Positions 18,169 to 50,886 are shown, counted from the stretch's first letter. The stretch is 64,000 bases of DNA from Blastocystis sp. Blastoise (GCA_039096225.1 JBBPEB010000033.1:586501-650500), one strand, 5' to 3'. Made by a program: numbers and translations. The notes: generated from the sequence alone by a model not told the origin.

Positions 18169-18454
18169 ATGTCTACTATTGAAGAGATCCAAAGCAAAGT
18201 ATATATGTATTTGCATTTATGAGTCTATCTACATTTTTAATTAGCTTCATTTATATGAAACACAACACATTGAGATTCAATCTCTAAAGAACAAAAAGCC
18301 TATATATCAAAAACAAGGTGATGTATTCTTTATCGTCCCTAAAGAAAAAGTAATAGAACAAATTGATAGTATGAATTTCATTTTATATCTCTTAGTGTTT
18401 TTAGAAAATGTAACAAATCTCAAGGATGAAATAAAAGCTCTTCAAAAAAAGTAA
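18169..18454 (+). CDS. Small prefoldin-like protein (ASDURF-like)
   Basis: Three exons: 18169-18198, 18245-18368 and 18396-18454. They sum to 213 nt (70 aa). The introns are 46 and 27 nt, both GTAT...TAG. The protein is a short coiled coil with the centre KNKKPIYQKQGDVFFIVPKE. This resembles the KNRKVYRQQxxxNIFFLADR core of ASDURF, the PAQosome prefoldin-like subunit that in mammals is encoded by the upstream ORF of ASNSD1, and more generally beta-prefoldins. Here it is a stand-alone gene. Expected role: chaperone co-complex subunit. The assignment rests on a short motif and overall size. A TGTTTGTT sequence lies about 20 nt after the stop. Confidence 0.65.
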
Positions 18455-18733
18455 TGTTAGAAATAATTTATTTTAAGATGTTTGTTTGGTTGTTTTGTTT
18501 TTATTTTGTATGAAATAACTCAACTATATATAAAAAAAGAAAGAACTAGAAAACCTAATCGGAAAAGTACAAGTGAATAAAAAAAAATGATATAGATCAA
18601 AAAAGAAAAGAAGAAAATGAGAAAAAATGATAATGATAGAAAATAAGGTAATTTTAATAGTATATAATGAGTATATATATGCATATAATACAGAGATTTA
18701 TAAAAACTTAAATACATAACAAGTATATTAATA

Positions 18734-26555
<7,822 letters not shown>

Positions 26556-27333
26556 TCTTAAATGAATCACAAAGTAATAAGATGTTTTTCCGTGAAATAC
26601 TTCTCAAGTTTAGATTTTGTATTTGTTTTGTTTTATTTTTTGGAAATTTTAAATTATCTCAGTGAATTTCTTTATTTTTCGTAAAAACCTTATCATTAAG
26701 ATTTATTAAATAGCTGCTAATTCTCATATGAAGTGCTTCAGAACGAGTATGAGGTTCTCTAAAGCATCTTATATTTATTTATTGATGTTTCTACATTTTG
26801 AATGACATTTGATTCTCTTTATTTTTCATATATCGACAGCTATTTATATACAGATTGTTGTTTGTGACAATAGAGCATTGATTTATTTAGTAGAATCATT
26901 ATAGATACCTGATGTGAAAAAGAAATCCTTTTAGTCATGAGTTAAAACATTTCTTAACTAATTGTTCGTATTGTATATTGCATAATAGCAATATTTAAGA
27001 ACGTTATACTTGTGTTTAGGAACTGTCCATAATCTCAAATTTACTTTTAGATTGATCAAAAGACTTCTTATCGACTTTGATAAGTATTAAAGATGTTTAA
27101 ATGGAGTGATCTTGTAGAAATGACTATTTGAAAATGAACTTTTATTTAAATTTTACTCAAGTATTCTATTTGCTGAACTCATTTATTACACTTTTGAGCA
27201 CCCAATAGAATCAGGATTCTATGTCGTGTTTTTTTGGTTTCTCCTTTTTTTCCATGTTTCCCCCATTAATGTTCATGGTTTATGTTCTTTTTCTAATAAT
27301 TTTATTTATTGTTTTTGACACAAGACGTTTATA
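26556..27333. other. Divergent promoter region
   Basis: About 780 bases between the modular membrane protein (-) and the C45-like hydrolase (+). No exon supported and no motif recognised. Confidence 0.6.
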
Positions 27334-29283
<1,950 letters not shown>

Positions 29284-29559
29284 AAAAAGGCTGTTGCTGT
29301 CTTTAAGTAGAATATATACTTACTTGTTATGTGTACTTAAGATTGTTTTATCTTCTTACAATCACAACATCCAAGTTTTTATATTCTTTTCTTGTTAAAT
29401 TTAATTAGTGTTTTTATGTTCATAAAATACTATTAATATGTTTAATATCTTGTTTAGCTTGATTTTATTTTTGTTTATTATAACGATTATACAGTTTTAT
29501 TATAAATAGAAAATAGAAAATTAATAGAATAAAAGAATATGTTTCTATTTATAGTATAA

Positions 29560-30758
29560 TTAGAAGAGTTGAGGATAGAGTGATACAAGAGTACGACAAA
29601 AATGATTTAATGGAAATCCCATCACATTATAATAACAACCACGAATTCCTGTGATTAAACAGCCTCCAATGCCTTGAATTCCATAACCTCCCGCTTTATC
29701 CATAGGTTCACCTGTCTCTACATAGCCTATAAATATTGTTAATAAATATGGTTAATAAATATTATTAATAAATATCGTTAATAAATATTATTAATAAATA
29801 TTGTTAATAAATATTATTAATAAATATTATTAATAAATATCGTTAATAAATATTATTAATAAATATTGTTAATAAATATGGTTAATAAATATGGTTAATA
29901 AATATGGTTAATAAATATTGTTAAAAAATATTATTAATAATAATAAAAACAATAATAATAATAAAATAAAAATATATACTATGAATAATAGAATCACTTA
30001 AATTATCAAATTGAACTTCAGTACGTTCGTAAAATGTATGAATAACTTGCTTTGATTCTTCTTCACCATTAACTATATATATATAATATATTGACAACTT
30101 TAAGCATAATATATTAATAATAATATATAATACTTATAATAGCAACTCCACTAATCACGTGATGTATGTTATTACTGAAACTCCTAAATAACATATAATA
30201 ATAATAAATATAATAAACACAAATAATTCATAAGAAGCATAAATATACTAATAACAAATATAATAAACATAAATAATATATAATAAATAGAATAAATATA
30301 AATACTATATACTTTAACATTTCATAAGCATGATCTTTAAATTTTGGTTTTTCAACAATTTTATTGTCATATACAACTACTGTATCACAACCTGAATAAA
30401 TGAAATTAATAATAAATAATATATATATATATAGGATCTAACTTATTCTTATAAAACAAATATTAATTGATATACAAATATATAACAAAAATAGAATATA
30501 AATACCGATAATAATCTTTGGGAAAGGAGAAATGTGTTGTTCACGAAGCATTTTCGCAACAGATGACGCTTTTATAGTAGCGTTAGCTACTACATAATCT
30601 TCTGGAGTATATTTTGTTTTATCAAGATTTTCTTCAAAATCCGAAACAACTACTTGGAATTCAAGTCCTATTTGTTTAAGTATTTGAGATCTTCGAGGAG
30701 ACTTAGATGCCAACACGATTCCTAATTGGTTTAACTCAACTAATTTATCTAAAATCAT
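29560..30758 (-). CDS. Maf-like nucleotide pyrophosphatase
   Basis: Five exons: 30758-30506, 30391-30313, 30183-30134, 30072-29980 and 29726-29560. They sum to 642 nt (213 aa), the usual size for Maf/ASMTL-N proteins. Diagnostic motifs: [15 protein letters not shown] (substrate loop), GCDTVV with its conserved Asp, and [18 protein letters not shown] at the C-terminal end. Family members hydrolyse non-canonical or canonical nucleoside triphosphates to monophosphate plus pyrophosphate in the cytosol (house-cleaning function). No targeting sequence is visible. Introns are 61 to 253 nt, the last one a minisatellite. Confidence 0.94.
29730..29945. repeat. TTAATAAATAT(T/C/G) minisatellite, ~15 copies
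   Basis: A 14-15-nt unit (GTTAATAAATATTAT/GTTAATAAATATCG type) repeated about fifteen times, filling the last intron of the Maf gene. Confidence 0.92.
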
Positions 30759-31027
30759 TATTATTAATTGTTTATCACAAGTTTTTCCAAAAAAAAAAAT
30801 TTTAATTGTTCTTTTATTATTTTTGTAGGTTAGTTTTTGAATTATATTGATTATCTAAAATTATCAGAAAAAGTATTTTTATTATGTGGATGAATCTAAT
30901 TATACGTACAAAACCTTTATAAATGTTTAGGAACAACACACATACAACATGTATATATAAATTTTATAAAAGTCTTTGTGACTAGAACATAGAAATAATA
31001 ACAGAAAATTATAAAGAATTCGTTAAT

Positions 31028-31759
31028 TTATTCATTGTCTTCATTGTTATCATCATCATCATCGTCATCATTATCTTCTTCTTCATCATTTTCATCATCA
31101 TCCTCTTCTTCTTCTTCATCATCCTCATTATCTTCTTCTTCTTCTTCTTCTTCTTCTTCCTCTTCGTCGTCATCATCATTATCGTCTTCATCATCTTCAG
31201 GAGAATATTCACCATTAGCTAAGGAATCAGTATTGATTTCTTCACCTTCATTTTCAACGACTTCATCAACAGCAACTGATAGCCAATGAATAAGAGGTTC
31301 ACAAGTAGATTTGATATAATCATAATATTTTTCAGAAATACAAGAATATGTATATTTTGATTCTTTAACATTATACCATAATTGAATAATATTTTCATTT
31401 AATAAACCTTCATCAAAGAAATATTTAATAACAATAGGTGTATATCCTCTTAATTCAGGGTTCAATTTAAAGTGTAATACTAAACCATGTAATAAACATT
31501 CCTGATAACTCTCCTTTTGTAAATAATATTTGAATAATTTATAATATTTATCAATAAGAATTCTAATTTCATCATGAGTATGACAAGGAGCAAATAAAGC
31601 ATGTGCGAGAACACTAATACGATCATGAGCCTTCAAACCATTGGCTAATTGAATTTCCTTTAAATAATCGTGATTTTCAGTAGAAGTATGTTCTTGTTTA
31701 ATATAATCAGCAACACGGACACTAGCATCCTCTATAGAATAATAATAATAATAGCAAGT

Positions 31760-31790
<31 letters not shown>

Positions 31791-32686
31791 TAAAAATATA
31801 CCAAAGTTCTTCATAAATTCTTTAGCTTCACTATCCTTACTGGATTTTTTAGAATGTTTATGTTTCTTTTCTTTCTTTTCTTTTTTCTCTTTCTTTTCCT
31901 TTTTCTCTTTTTTTTCTTCTTTTTCTGAAGATTCTTCAGTCTTTGATTTCTTACTCTTTTTCTTTTCTTCTCCTTTAGCAACAGTCTCGTATTTTAAAAT
32001 AAAACCAACTATAAATATATACATTGTTTTTAATAATAATATTTAAATATATATTGAATAAATAAAATATAGCATAACCATAAGAATAAATAAAAAATAG
32101 GATAACTATAATCATATAAAAAAAAATCATAATAATATACCTAATTTTGAGCTACTAGGAACTAATTCTTCAGCACCGCAAGCATCACATTTATGATATA
32201 TATCCTTCTTCTTTCTAATAATTAAACCAGTTTCAGGTAAATGACAATTAGGACATAAAACATAAACATCAATGAAACCATTTAACATTTTTTGCATATC
32301 AGCTTGAGGATGATCACCATTTACTGAAGCTTTTGAAGTCTTTTCATCAAATTTAGATTGAGCACCAAGTTCATAACCAAAATACTAAAAATAATAATAA
32401 AATGAAACTAGTTAGAATAAGTTTTTTGAAAATAAATAGTATACATAATGAAAAATATATGTATAAACTAGTTTTCATTGATACAGCATATTAATAGTAA
32501 AAATAAAGATGAATATACCTTGGTAATATAAGCCGGAGGACGATGAAGAGCATCGGCAACTTCAGTTACGTTATCAATGATAGTTTTAATACCATTACCA
32601 CGACCCTCGGTATGAACCAAAAGACGAGGCATCTTATAACGATAGGCGGGATCGTCAGAATTACCAATATTAATAAGACCAGACAT
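31028..32686 (-). CDS. eIF5: Translation initiation factor eIF5
   Basis: Four exons: 32686-32519, 32384-32141, 32008-31802 and 31731-31028. They sum to 1323 nt (440 aa). N-terminal IF2B/IF5 domain: MSGLINIGNSDDPAYRYKMP, GRGNGIKTIIDNV, then a C4 zinc ribbon (CPNCHLPETG...HKCDACGA). A Lys/Glu linker with repeated KKE units follows, then the MIF4G-like W2 domain (AHALFAPCHTHDEI, YLQKESYQECLLHGL, IIQLWYNVKES). eIF5 is the GTPase-activating protein for eIF2 in the 43S preinitiation complex; the catalytic Arg of the family sits in the N-terminal tail, where R17 of MSGLIN...YRY is a candidate. Odd feature: after W2 the chain continues in an almost purely Asp/Glu tail of about 55 residues. Confidence 0.96.
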
Positions 32687-33386
32687 TTTTACTTATTTCT
32701 TTTCTATATATATGAAAGATAACGTATGCAATACTCTAAAACTATTAAAATATTCTCATCTTATATATATACATCAAGTTTTATGTCTTATAAACAAATT
32801 AAGAATTCATAATTTTTTCTTTCTTGTTGAATGAAAAGAAACGTACGAATCCTGGGAATTTTGTTTTTTTAGCCACAAAATTAAATATCATACAATACAC
32901 AAAATGTATGGTTTTTCTCTGGTAAATCATATTCAGACAATTTCATATCAAATCTGAATGTATTTATATATTTTTTACTTTTTTAGATAAACAAATTTTC
33001 ATTATTATCAATCAATGATCTATCATTAAAGAATATATGATCTATACATTACATATTAAAGAAGCAGAAGAGCAACTAAACCCAAATTAAAGTTTCAATT
33101 TAACAACAATTGACAATTAACAAGCATAAAAATCAAAAGATCGAATAAAAAGAAAAAAAATAAGAAAGCTTTTTATTAAAAGCAAAAGAAAATATTAGTT
33201 AAGAATTATAGAATAACTAAATATAGGATGAAAACTATAAAGTAGTTTCTAAAAGAATGTATCTATATATATGAAATTTAAAAAAAAAAACAATGAGCTA
33301 TATAGAATGTAATACAAATAAATAGAAATAGTTAACAACATCAAAGAAGTAGGAACAAAACAAATATATATATATATAAATAAATA
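32687..33386. other. Intergenic region between eIF5 and acyltransferase
   Basis: About 700 bases holding the eIF5 promoter and the acyltransferase 3' flank. No coding exon or RNA gene recognised. Confidence 0.6.
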
Positions 33387-35090
33387 TTATAATAAATAAT
33401 ATTTTATGAAATAGGATAGAGCGACAACAAAGAGATTCGCTACAATAGTATAAACCACACGATGACGCACAGGGTGATAACTATTTGTATCTTCTGGCTT
33501 TATACCTATATATAAATAATATATAGGTATTTATATATACAATAAATTGAAAATATATATATTTTGTTAAAAGAAATAATAATAATAATATTATAATAGA
33601 AAAAACTTGTTTATAGAATACTATATTATATATATATATACCAGGAAGTGGGAAGTCACAGGTTTTGGCGGTATCTTTATGATTTTTAAGATCTTGATAA
33701 GTTTCTTCCCAAAGATCTCTACATGCTTGAAACCATTCTTCTTTAGTCTTATAATCATTAGGCATAATAATCTATATATATATATATAGATTATATGATG
33801 AATTCAGTGATTAATAATAATAAATATATATATATATATAATATATATATATACTCTAGAAACAGAAGAAACAAGTGTAGTATTAAATTCAAGACATAAG
33901 GCTTTTTCATTCAACATTTGTTCCTATATATAGATTATTATATACTTTTTCATTAAAAAATAAAATTTTTAATTTATATTCTTGATATAATCAATAAAAA
34001 CACATTATGAAAGTATAGTATATGATTATAATAATAATAATAAACATAATAATAATAAATATAATAAAGATAATAATAATAATAATAATAAACATAATAA
34101 ACATAATAATAATAATAATAACCATACTTTATTTGAAGTAAGAACACATTGAATAGGGCAATTAAGATTATAAGCTACTTCCATAACTCCTGTTTTTAAA
34201 GGTAAATATCCTTCTTCTTGGAAACGATGACCTTCAGGATATACAATAACACCATCATTATATCTATATAATAAACATAATAATAATAATAAATAATATA
34301 ATAAATAATATAATAATAAACATAATAATAATAATATAGTAATAAACATAATAAACATAATAAACATAATAAACATAATAATAAACATAATAATAATAAA
34401 AATAAGTATATCTATATTTCCAGTTATAAACAAAGAATTCTGTAAATTTAGTTCTATCAATGCCTCTTCTTCTTCTAAACAACCATATAAATCCATTTAA
34501 CCAAGCACAAAAGGCCATTCCAGGAACACCGAAAACAACAGCATAACGAGAAATATAACTAGGACCACCACATAAACAACTATATATATATATATTTTTT
34601 GTGGAAAAAAAAAATATATATATATAGGATTCTTCCAATAAATAATAACAATAATAATAATAATAATAATAGCATATATATACGTATCAGTAAAGAAATC
34701 AGCCCAAGAACGATGATTACAGAAAAACATGGTTTTGCCTTTGTGAAGCTCTTCAGATTTCTCTGTGACTCGTACATGTACATGAAGATAAGTCATAAAC
34801 TATAATTTAAAACAATTCATTAGTATTAAATGATATCTCAAATAAAAAATGAATTCAATATTAATTAATTATCATAAAAATAATTCATTACAACAAAAAA
34901 TAAAGAATATTATTTATAATTTTCAAAAAAAAAATACTCTTCTTGAAATCTTCCAGATATTACAATTCCATGTGAACATAGAAACAATGGCACTTATAAT
35001 AGCAACAAAATTTAAATACATAAGTACAATGAACGTTTTAGTAGCATTGTAAATCTTATGAATTAATGTAGTGTTCTTGTGCACAGACAT
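33387..35090 (-). CDS. 1-acyl-sn-glycerol-3-phosphate acyltransferase-like (PlsC/LPLAT family)
   Basis: Seven exons: 35090-34938, 34799-34684, 34579-34412, 34263-34128, 33923-33855, 33771-33642 and 33505-33387. They sum to 891 nt (296 aa). An N-terminal membrane helix (FIVLMYLNFVAIISAIVSMF) precedes CNHRSWADFF, the NHx4D catalytic motif. VIVYPEGHRF is the acyl-acceptor motif (EGTR family, here EGHR). FRRRRGIDR is the conserved loop before it. A second helix lies at the C-terminus (VYTIVANLFVVALSYFI). The enzyme would acylate lysophosphatidate or another lysophospholipid in the ER. The intron between exons 3 and 4 has no GT: the exon ends AAATATAG and the intron begins ATATAC, with the same ATATAGATATA string at both ends. 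Confidence 0.88.
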
Positions 35091-35761
35091 GATTTAAAGT
35101 TAGAAAAGTAAATTAAAAATGATGATTTATGTTTTCTATAAAGAACAAGGAGACGGTCATTTAGAAGTCTATCAGAATGTGTGAATAAATATAAAAAATG
35201 ACTGGAGCTCACCAAATTAATCATGGTTTTCTTAGTACAACGTCTAGAGTATTCAAATCGAACATTACGTAGTTATTTTCAACCAATAAAATCTGTTGTC
35301 GTCATGAATAACTGTTTTCACTTTTTCCAATTTTCTAAACTATTCATTTTTTTAAATATTAATTATAGTATATATATGTCTTTTAAGTTACGTCAATGTA
35401 ATTCTAAAACTATCAGAATTATTTAAACAAAGAAATTCTCAATTATTGTTGATTCACTGACATAAAATCTTCAAAAAATAATAAGAAAATGTTTTATGTA
35501 TATATCAGAATATGTGCATTGACTGAAGCGACTATTGACGATAAGAAAGTAAACTCATTTTTCAATGTACTTTTTAGATTTTTAGAAATAACTCTGTTAT
35601 TGTTTTCTTCTGAGATTAAAGAGATGTGATTTTATTGAAAAACTGAATATCACGTTAAATTAATTAATAAAAAGAAAAAACATTTAAAAACAATTAAAAA
35701 CTTTAAAAAATCACGGGAAATACTATTTTAGATATATAGATAAAATAAACCTTATGCAACA
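35091..35761. other. Divergent promoter region
   Basis: About 670 bases between acyltransferase (-) and the 150-aa gene (+). A + open frame near 35223 has no supporting features and is not called. Confidence 0.55.
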
Positions 35762-36296
35762 ATGGCTGTATATATACTGATCAATATATTTTATAAGAGA
35801 CTATAGAGAAAGTTGAAATCGTTATCAAATAAAAATTCAAAAGAACAATCACAAGCAAATGATGTTAATTCACATGAGATTCAACAGAGGGAAACCAATA
35901 AAGCAAAGAAAACAAAATTAAAATCTGATATTGATCTAGAAATTGAAAAATTATCTAAATTATTTGATAATGTAGATAATTATAATATAAAAACAGAAAG
36001 CTCTCCAGAAAAAGAAACAAAAACAAATATTCAGGATAAACTTAAGCTTGAAAAACAAAATTCAAATCATAAGATGAATTCTAAAACATCTATAAAGAAA
36101 ATTGATTATATAAATATATCAAAGAGAACTAAGGATGCTTATAAAGAGTACTGTAAAAGTATGAATTATCTTGAATAACTAATCATAACTGAAATATATA
36201 GATATGCAAGGTATTGTTGATCCTATGTCCTTAGAGGAATTTGTGAGAAACGAAGCTGATTTCCATACTGATCTTTTTGAGGGTATTGCAGAATGA
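35762..36296 (+). CDS. Conserved-looking 150-aa Lys-rich protein, function unknown
   Basis: Three exons: 35762-35767 (ATG GCT only), 35807-36158 and 36202-36296. They sum to 453 nt (150 aa). The introns are 39 and 43 nt, both GTAT...TATAG. The middle is Lys/Asn-rich and low complexity with a short amphipathic helix (DIDLEIEKLSKLFDNVD). The C-terminus looks folded and conserved: SKRTKDAYKEYCKNMQGIVD followed by PMSLEEFVRNEADFHTDLF and GIAE-TGA. I do not recognise the family. The layout (basic disordered body, short acidic-hydrophobic C-terminal module) suggests a nuclear or nucleolar adaptor, but this is only inference. The two-codon first exon is a microexon. Confidence 0.7.
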
Positions 36297-37088
36297 GCTT
36301 CTATATTCAAAAACTAACAAACAAAAATGTCTTTTTGGTTGAGAATCGAGTGTGAAAAAGTATATTAGTGATTTTTTTTCATTAGTTTAATAGTTAAATA
36401 CTATGAATTTTTGTATAGAGCTCTAACTCACTTCATTTGCTAGAATATTTTCAAATTTGTAGAAAATAATATATTTAAAAGTCTTTAAGACACGAGTTTA
36501 TTGTTACAGATGTATTTAGACAAGAAAAATTGTGTGTATCACGAAGATTTTGACTTTAGCAATACATTTTGAGTAAACTAGAAGAATCAAAGAATAAAGT
36601 AAAAATAAAAACTGTTTATTAGATTCAATAAAAGTATAACTAATACTAAAACACTACAATTGATCATCTAATTGTTTAAAGCTATATGAAATATAGTATT
36701 TTCTATAAAATAAGATGTATTTATCGATGTTGTCTATTTTGCCAATTAAAAGAATATGGACTAATGTAATTCAATGACAGTATTAGGTATTCATGACAAT
36801 ACTGAATCAGCTGTTTTTAAATAAAACAAACAATAATGGTTTTTATTATTTTTCCAAGGTATTATTGGTAAATTAATGGTTAACCAATAAAATGGAAAGG
36901 GATAAAAAAGTCACCACTCGGTCTTTTTAAATGAAATCAAACGCTTTTGAAGGATTCCCAGGGTTATCCATATGATGATCAAAAAGAACTTTTTTAAAGT
37001 TAAATTCTTGATATCATAGTAATTAGAGCCTAAATTAAATAAAATAAGTATTCAGACGACCCTTGAGTCAAGTTAATTACCTTCTTCA
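36297..37088. other. Intergenic region between two plus-strand genes
   Basis: About 790 bases, no exon supported. Contains the promoter of the giant Asn-rich gene; nothing else recognised. Confidence 0.55.
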
Positions 37089-44725
<7,637 letters not shown>

Positions 44726-45941
44726 TTATATATTTATATATATACATATTTATATTTATATATATTTATATATTTATTATTTTATTTTTTGGAATAGTGT
44801 GTGTTTTTATCTTTATTATTTAATATATATATATATATGTATTTTTTTCTACTATAATTATTATTTATGTACAAATATTTTTTAATTATATTTAATGATA
44901 TTATATATGTATTTATATATATATCTATTTTTGATTACTTTTTTTTTAATATTATAATATAAACAATAATGTATTCAATATTTTTTATTTCTTAATTATT
45001 GTTTTTATTATATTTATATATTTAATATTTATTTTCACTGTACTATAAGTTTTTGTTTTGCATTATTTATATATATATATTATTATTATTTTCCTTTTTT
45101 GGAGATTAATATTAATCTTGTTTTTTATGCTATATAATATATATATAAAATTATTTATATATAACTATATATATATATACTTTTTAAATTATAAAATGTT
45201 TTTCTTCTTTTGAGTTTTCTATATATATAATTATATAATTTTTTTTTATTATATACTCAAATATATATATGTTACTCTCTTTTTCTATATATATATATAA
45301 TTGTTTTTTTTAGCATTCAAATTTATTAAGTTTCTTAAACTAGAGACTAATAATATTTATATATGTAATAAAGTTTTATATATTAATTTTTATTGCTTAT
45401 TTTTTATATTGTTTTAAATATTAAATAAAATTTTATTTAAATTTTTCATATTGATTCTTTCTTTATTTGTGTTTTCATTTCAAATATCCTTTTATTCTTT
45501 TTCATTTGAATTTTTAAAAATAGATAATCTAATGTTTATTTTAGTATTTCTTTTGATTTTTTAAAGTTAAATTTTTTAGATTTAAGTTATTATTTTTCAT
45601 TTTTTTTTAAATTCATTGTTTTATATATTGTTTTGTAACTTGTAATAATTATCATTATTATTAAAAATAATGAATGATATTTTTTATATTATTCATTTCA
45701 TATTTTTTTATAAGAATTAATGATAATAAAGTTTTTACTATTTTCAATAGAATTAATCGACAGATAATATTTTTGTTTTTGAAATGATTTATAAATAGAA
45801 TAACAATCAATAACATTTATATGAATAAAAGAATAAAGTTTATTGTATGATATTTAATAAACACTCTATAGTTATAACAAACGTTCTATAGAATTTACTA
45901 TAATAATATTCATATATATATATAGATAATTATTATTCTAT
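44726..45941. other. Convergent intergenic region, very T-rich
   Basis: About 1.2 kb between the stops of the giant Asn-rich gene (+) and the CCCH gene (-). Many short TATATA blocks alternate with T runs. No open exon with plausible splice sites was found. Confidence 0.6.
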
Positions 45942-46301
45942 TTATTCATTAGAATCATCATCATCAGAATCATAACCAATTAAGCCTGTTAACGATGATG
46001 TTATTACTTGTTGTGGAGTATTTATTGAATTATTACTGGCTATAACATATTATTATTATTATATATTATATGAATATAAATATAAAAACATATATATAAA
46101 TATATAAATATATACAGGCTAATTTTGTTTTTGATGTTATTTCTTTATTATTATCTATACATTTCTTTTCTATTGAAATACTAGATTTCTTCTTTATTAT
46201 AGGCTTTTTTATAATCTTAATAGTATTTGATTTATTATTAGAAACATTTGCTGGTTTTTTATTTATTGAAACAGATGTAAAATCAATCTCACTAGCTCTG
46301 A

Positions 46302-46336
<35 letters not shown>

Positions 46337-46940
46337 TATATATATACAATATTCCTGAACGATCTTGAAGTTTTGATTTTTGAGCTTGTTCTATATGTTA
46401 ATCAATAAAGATATTTAGTATTAAAAAAATAAAAAAACATTATAAAATTTATATATTACAAAAAAGAAAAGAAAATATTTACCAAACATTTTTAATTCTC
46501 TTTCATTCTTTTCTTTAATTTCTTTTTCTTTTCGTTCTTTGATTTGTCTTTGAATTTCATAGTCCTTAAATTCTTCATCACTAATAGGTTGAATTGATAA
46601 CTTATTTCTCGCCTTTTCAGCTAATTCAATTTGGTCCTTATCATAATTTGCTTTTAATTGATCATAAAGAGGTTTTTTTTCCAATTTTACTAAGTCTGGA
46701 TCAATACCCACCTTCTCATTCTCAATTTTCTCAATCTTTTCTTTATTAGTAGTTTCATCTATTAATTGAACACTAGTAGCTATAAATCTGACAGGAGCAT
46801 CACCTTCAAATGCTTTTTCAAGATTTGGATGAGCTAATGGACATGCATCACCACGAAAGCATTTTCCCTATAGTTGACAAACGATATCAATTATATGAAT
46901 AATCATTTACATTCATAAAATCTCTGCAAATACCATCCAT
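45942..46940 (-). CDS. CCCH zinc-finger protein
   Basis: Five exons: 46940-46911, 46867-46483, 46390-46348, 46297-46116 and 46039-45942. They sum to 738 nt (245 aa). The N-terminus is MDGICRDFMNGKCFRGDACP followed by LAH, a single C-x7-C-x5-C-x3-H zinc finger starting at residue 5; intron 1 (43 nt) falls inside the finger. Then comes a charged helical region (ELAEKARNKL; RQIKERKEKEIKEKNERELK), a Lys/Ser/Asn-rich linker and an acidic end (GLIGYDSDDDDSNE), a terminus seen in several splicing-associated proteins. CCCH fingers bind single-stranded RNA, so an RNA-processing role is likely. Orthology was not recognised. Confidence 0.85.
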
Positions 46941-47267
46941 TTCAATAGTTGAAAAAAAAATTATTTTGTATTTTTTCTTTTAACTCAAATTCTTTTTTTG
47001 TGGATAATTCGTTGCATAAAAATTATATAATATGACTACTGTATGTATGATTAATTTCATGCATATATAATTATAAACAAAACAAAACTAAAAAGCTTAA
47101 TACGAACATTAATAAAAGATTTTAAGAAAATAAAAATATATAATATCAATAGTATAAATATATATATTATATATATATAAGAATATTTCTAATAAAAATA
47201 ATTTTTATATTTATTGATTAATTTATGATTCAAATGAATTAAATATAGATAGAATTATTTATAGTAT
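46941..47267. other. Intergenic region
   Basis: About 330 bases, promoter side of the CCCH gene and 3' flank of the EH-like repeat gene. Nothing recognised. Confidence 0.6.
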
Positions 47268-50317
<3,050 letters not shown>

Positions 50318-50886
50318 CGCTTTAGTGTAAAGTATTTAAATAATAAAATATCTAAATAAAAATACTCGTTTCTCATAAAATAAACGAAAGACGAAAGTTC
50401 TTTAAAACTGTACACAAAACACGGTTATCTTTTGTATTTCTCCCCAAAACACAAGATATTCACGGAAAACGGCTTTAGAAAAACTATAATTTGTTTCTTT
50501 TCTTTGCTGGAATTAACTAAAAGAAAATATCCAGTAAAACTTCGCTTCTTTTATAGTATTTGAAATTATGTTTTACTATAATATATCTGTTAAGAAAAGA
50601 AAACCAGTTATTGGACTTTTTGAATTATGGGTTCTGTGCTGATTCACTCAATTGATCAGTAAAGTCATTCAATTCTTTTAAATTTTTGACTTGCTCATAC
50701 TTTTTTATTGATATCAACATATCTATTTTACGAATTATAAAAATCTCTGACAAAAAAAAATGTGATATGTAGTTAAATAAGGAGAAGAAAATGAATTTTA
50801 TGTGATGAGAACAATACTAGCTATATATAATATAATAAAGAACGTTAAAAAACTGAATATAAGAAAATGAGATAATTCAAAAAAAA
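50318..50886. other. Intergenic region
   Basis: About 570 bases between the EH-like repeat gene start and the stop of the small membrane protein. No feature recognised. Confidence 0.6.

Noticed and set aside
18452-18490. TGTTTGTT just after a stop, reminiscent of the Blastocystis polyadenylation signal
   Set aside because: Only this gene shows it clearly. Other genes in the window end without it and have genomic stop codons, so it is not evidence enough for lineage or for stop-codon creation by polyadenylation.
29730-29945. Regularly spaced repeat that could be mistaken for a CRISPR array
   Set aside because: Units are adjacent 14-15-nt minisatellite copies with no spacers, inside an intron of a eukaryotic gene.
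31035-31289. Poly-Ser plus-strand frame and poly-Met/Lys minus-strand frame
   Set aside because: Alternative-frame shadows of the acidic tail of eIF5.
35223-35426. 67-aa plus-strand frame upstream of the 150-aa gene
   Set aside because: Lies in the divergent promoter of the acyltransferase, has no motif, and no splice connection to the next gene.
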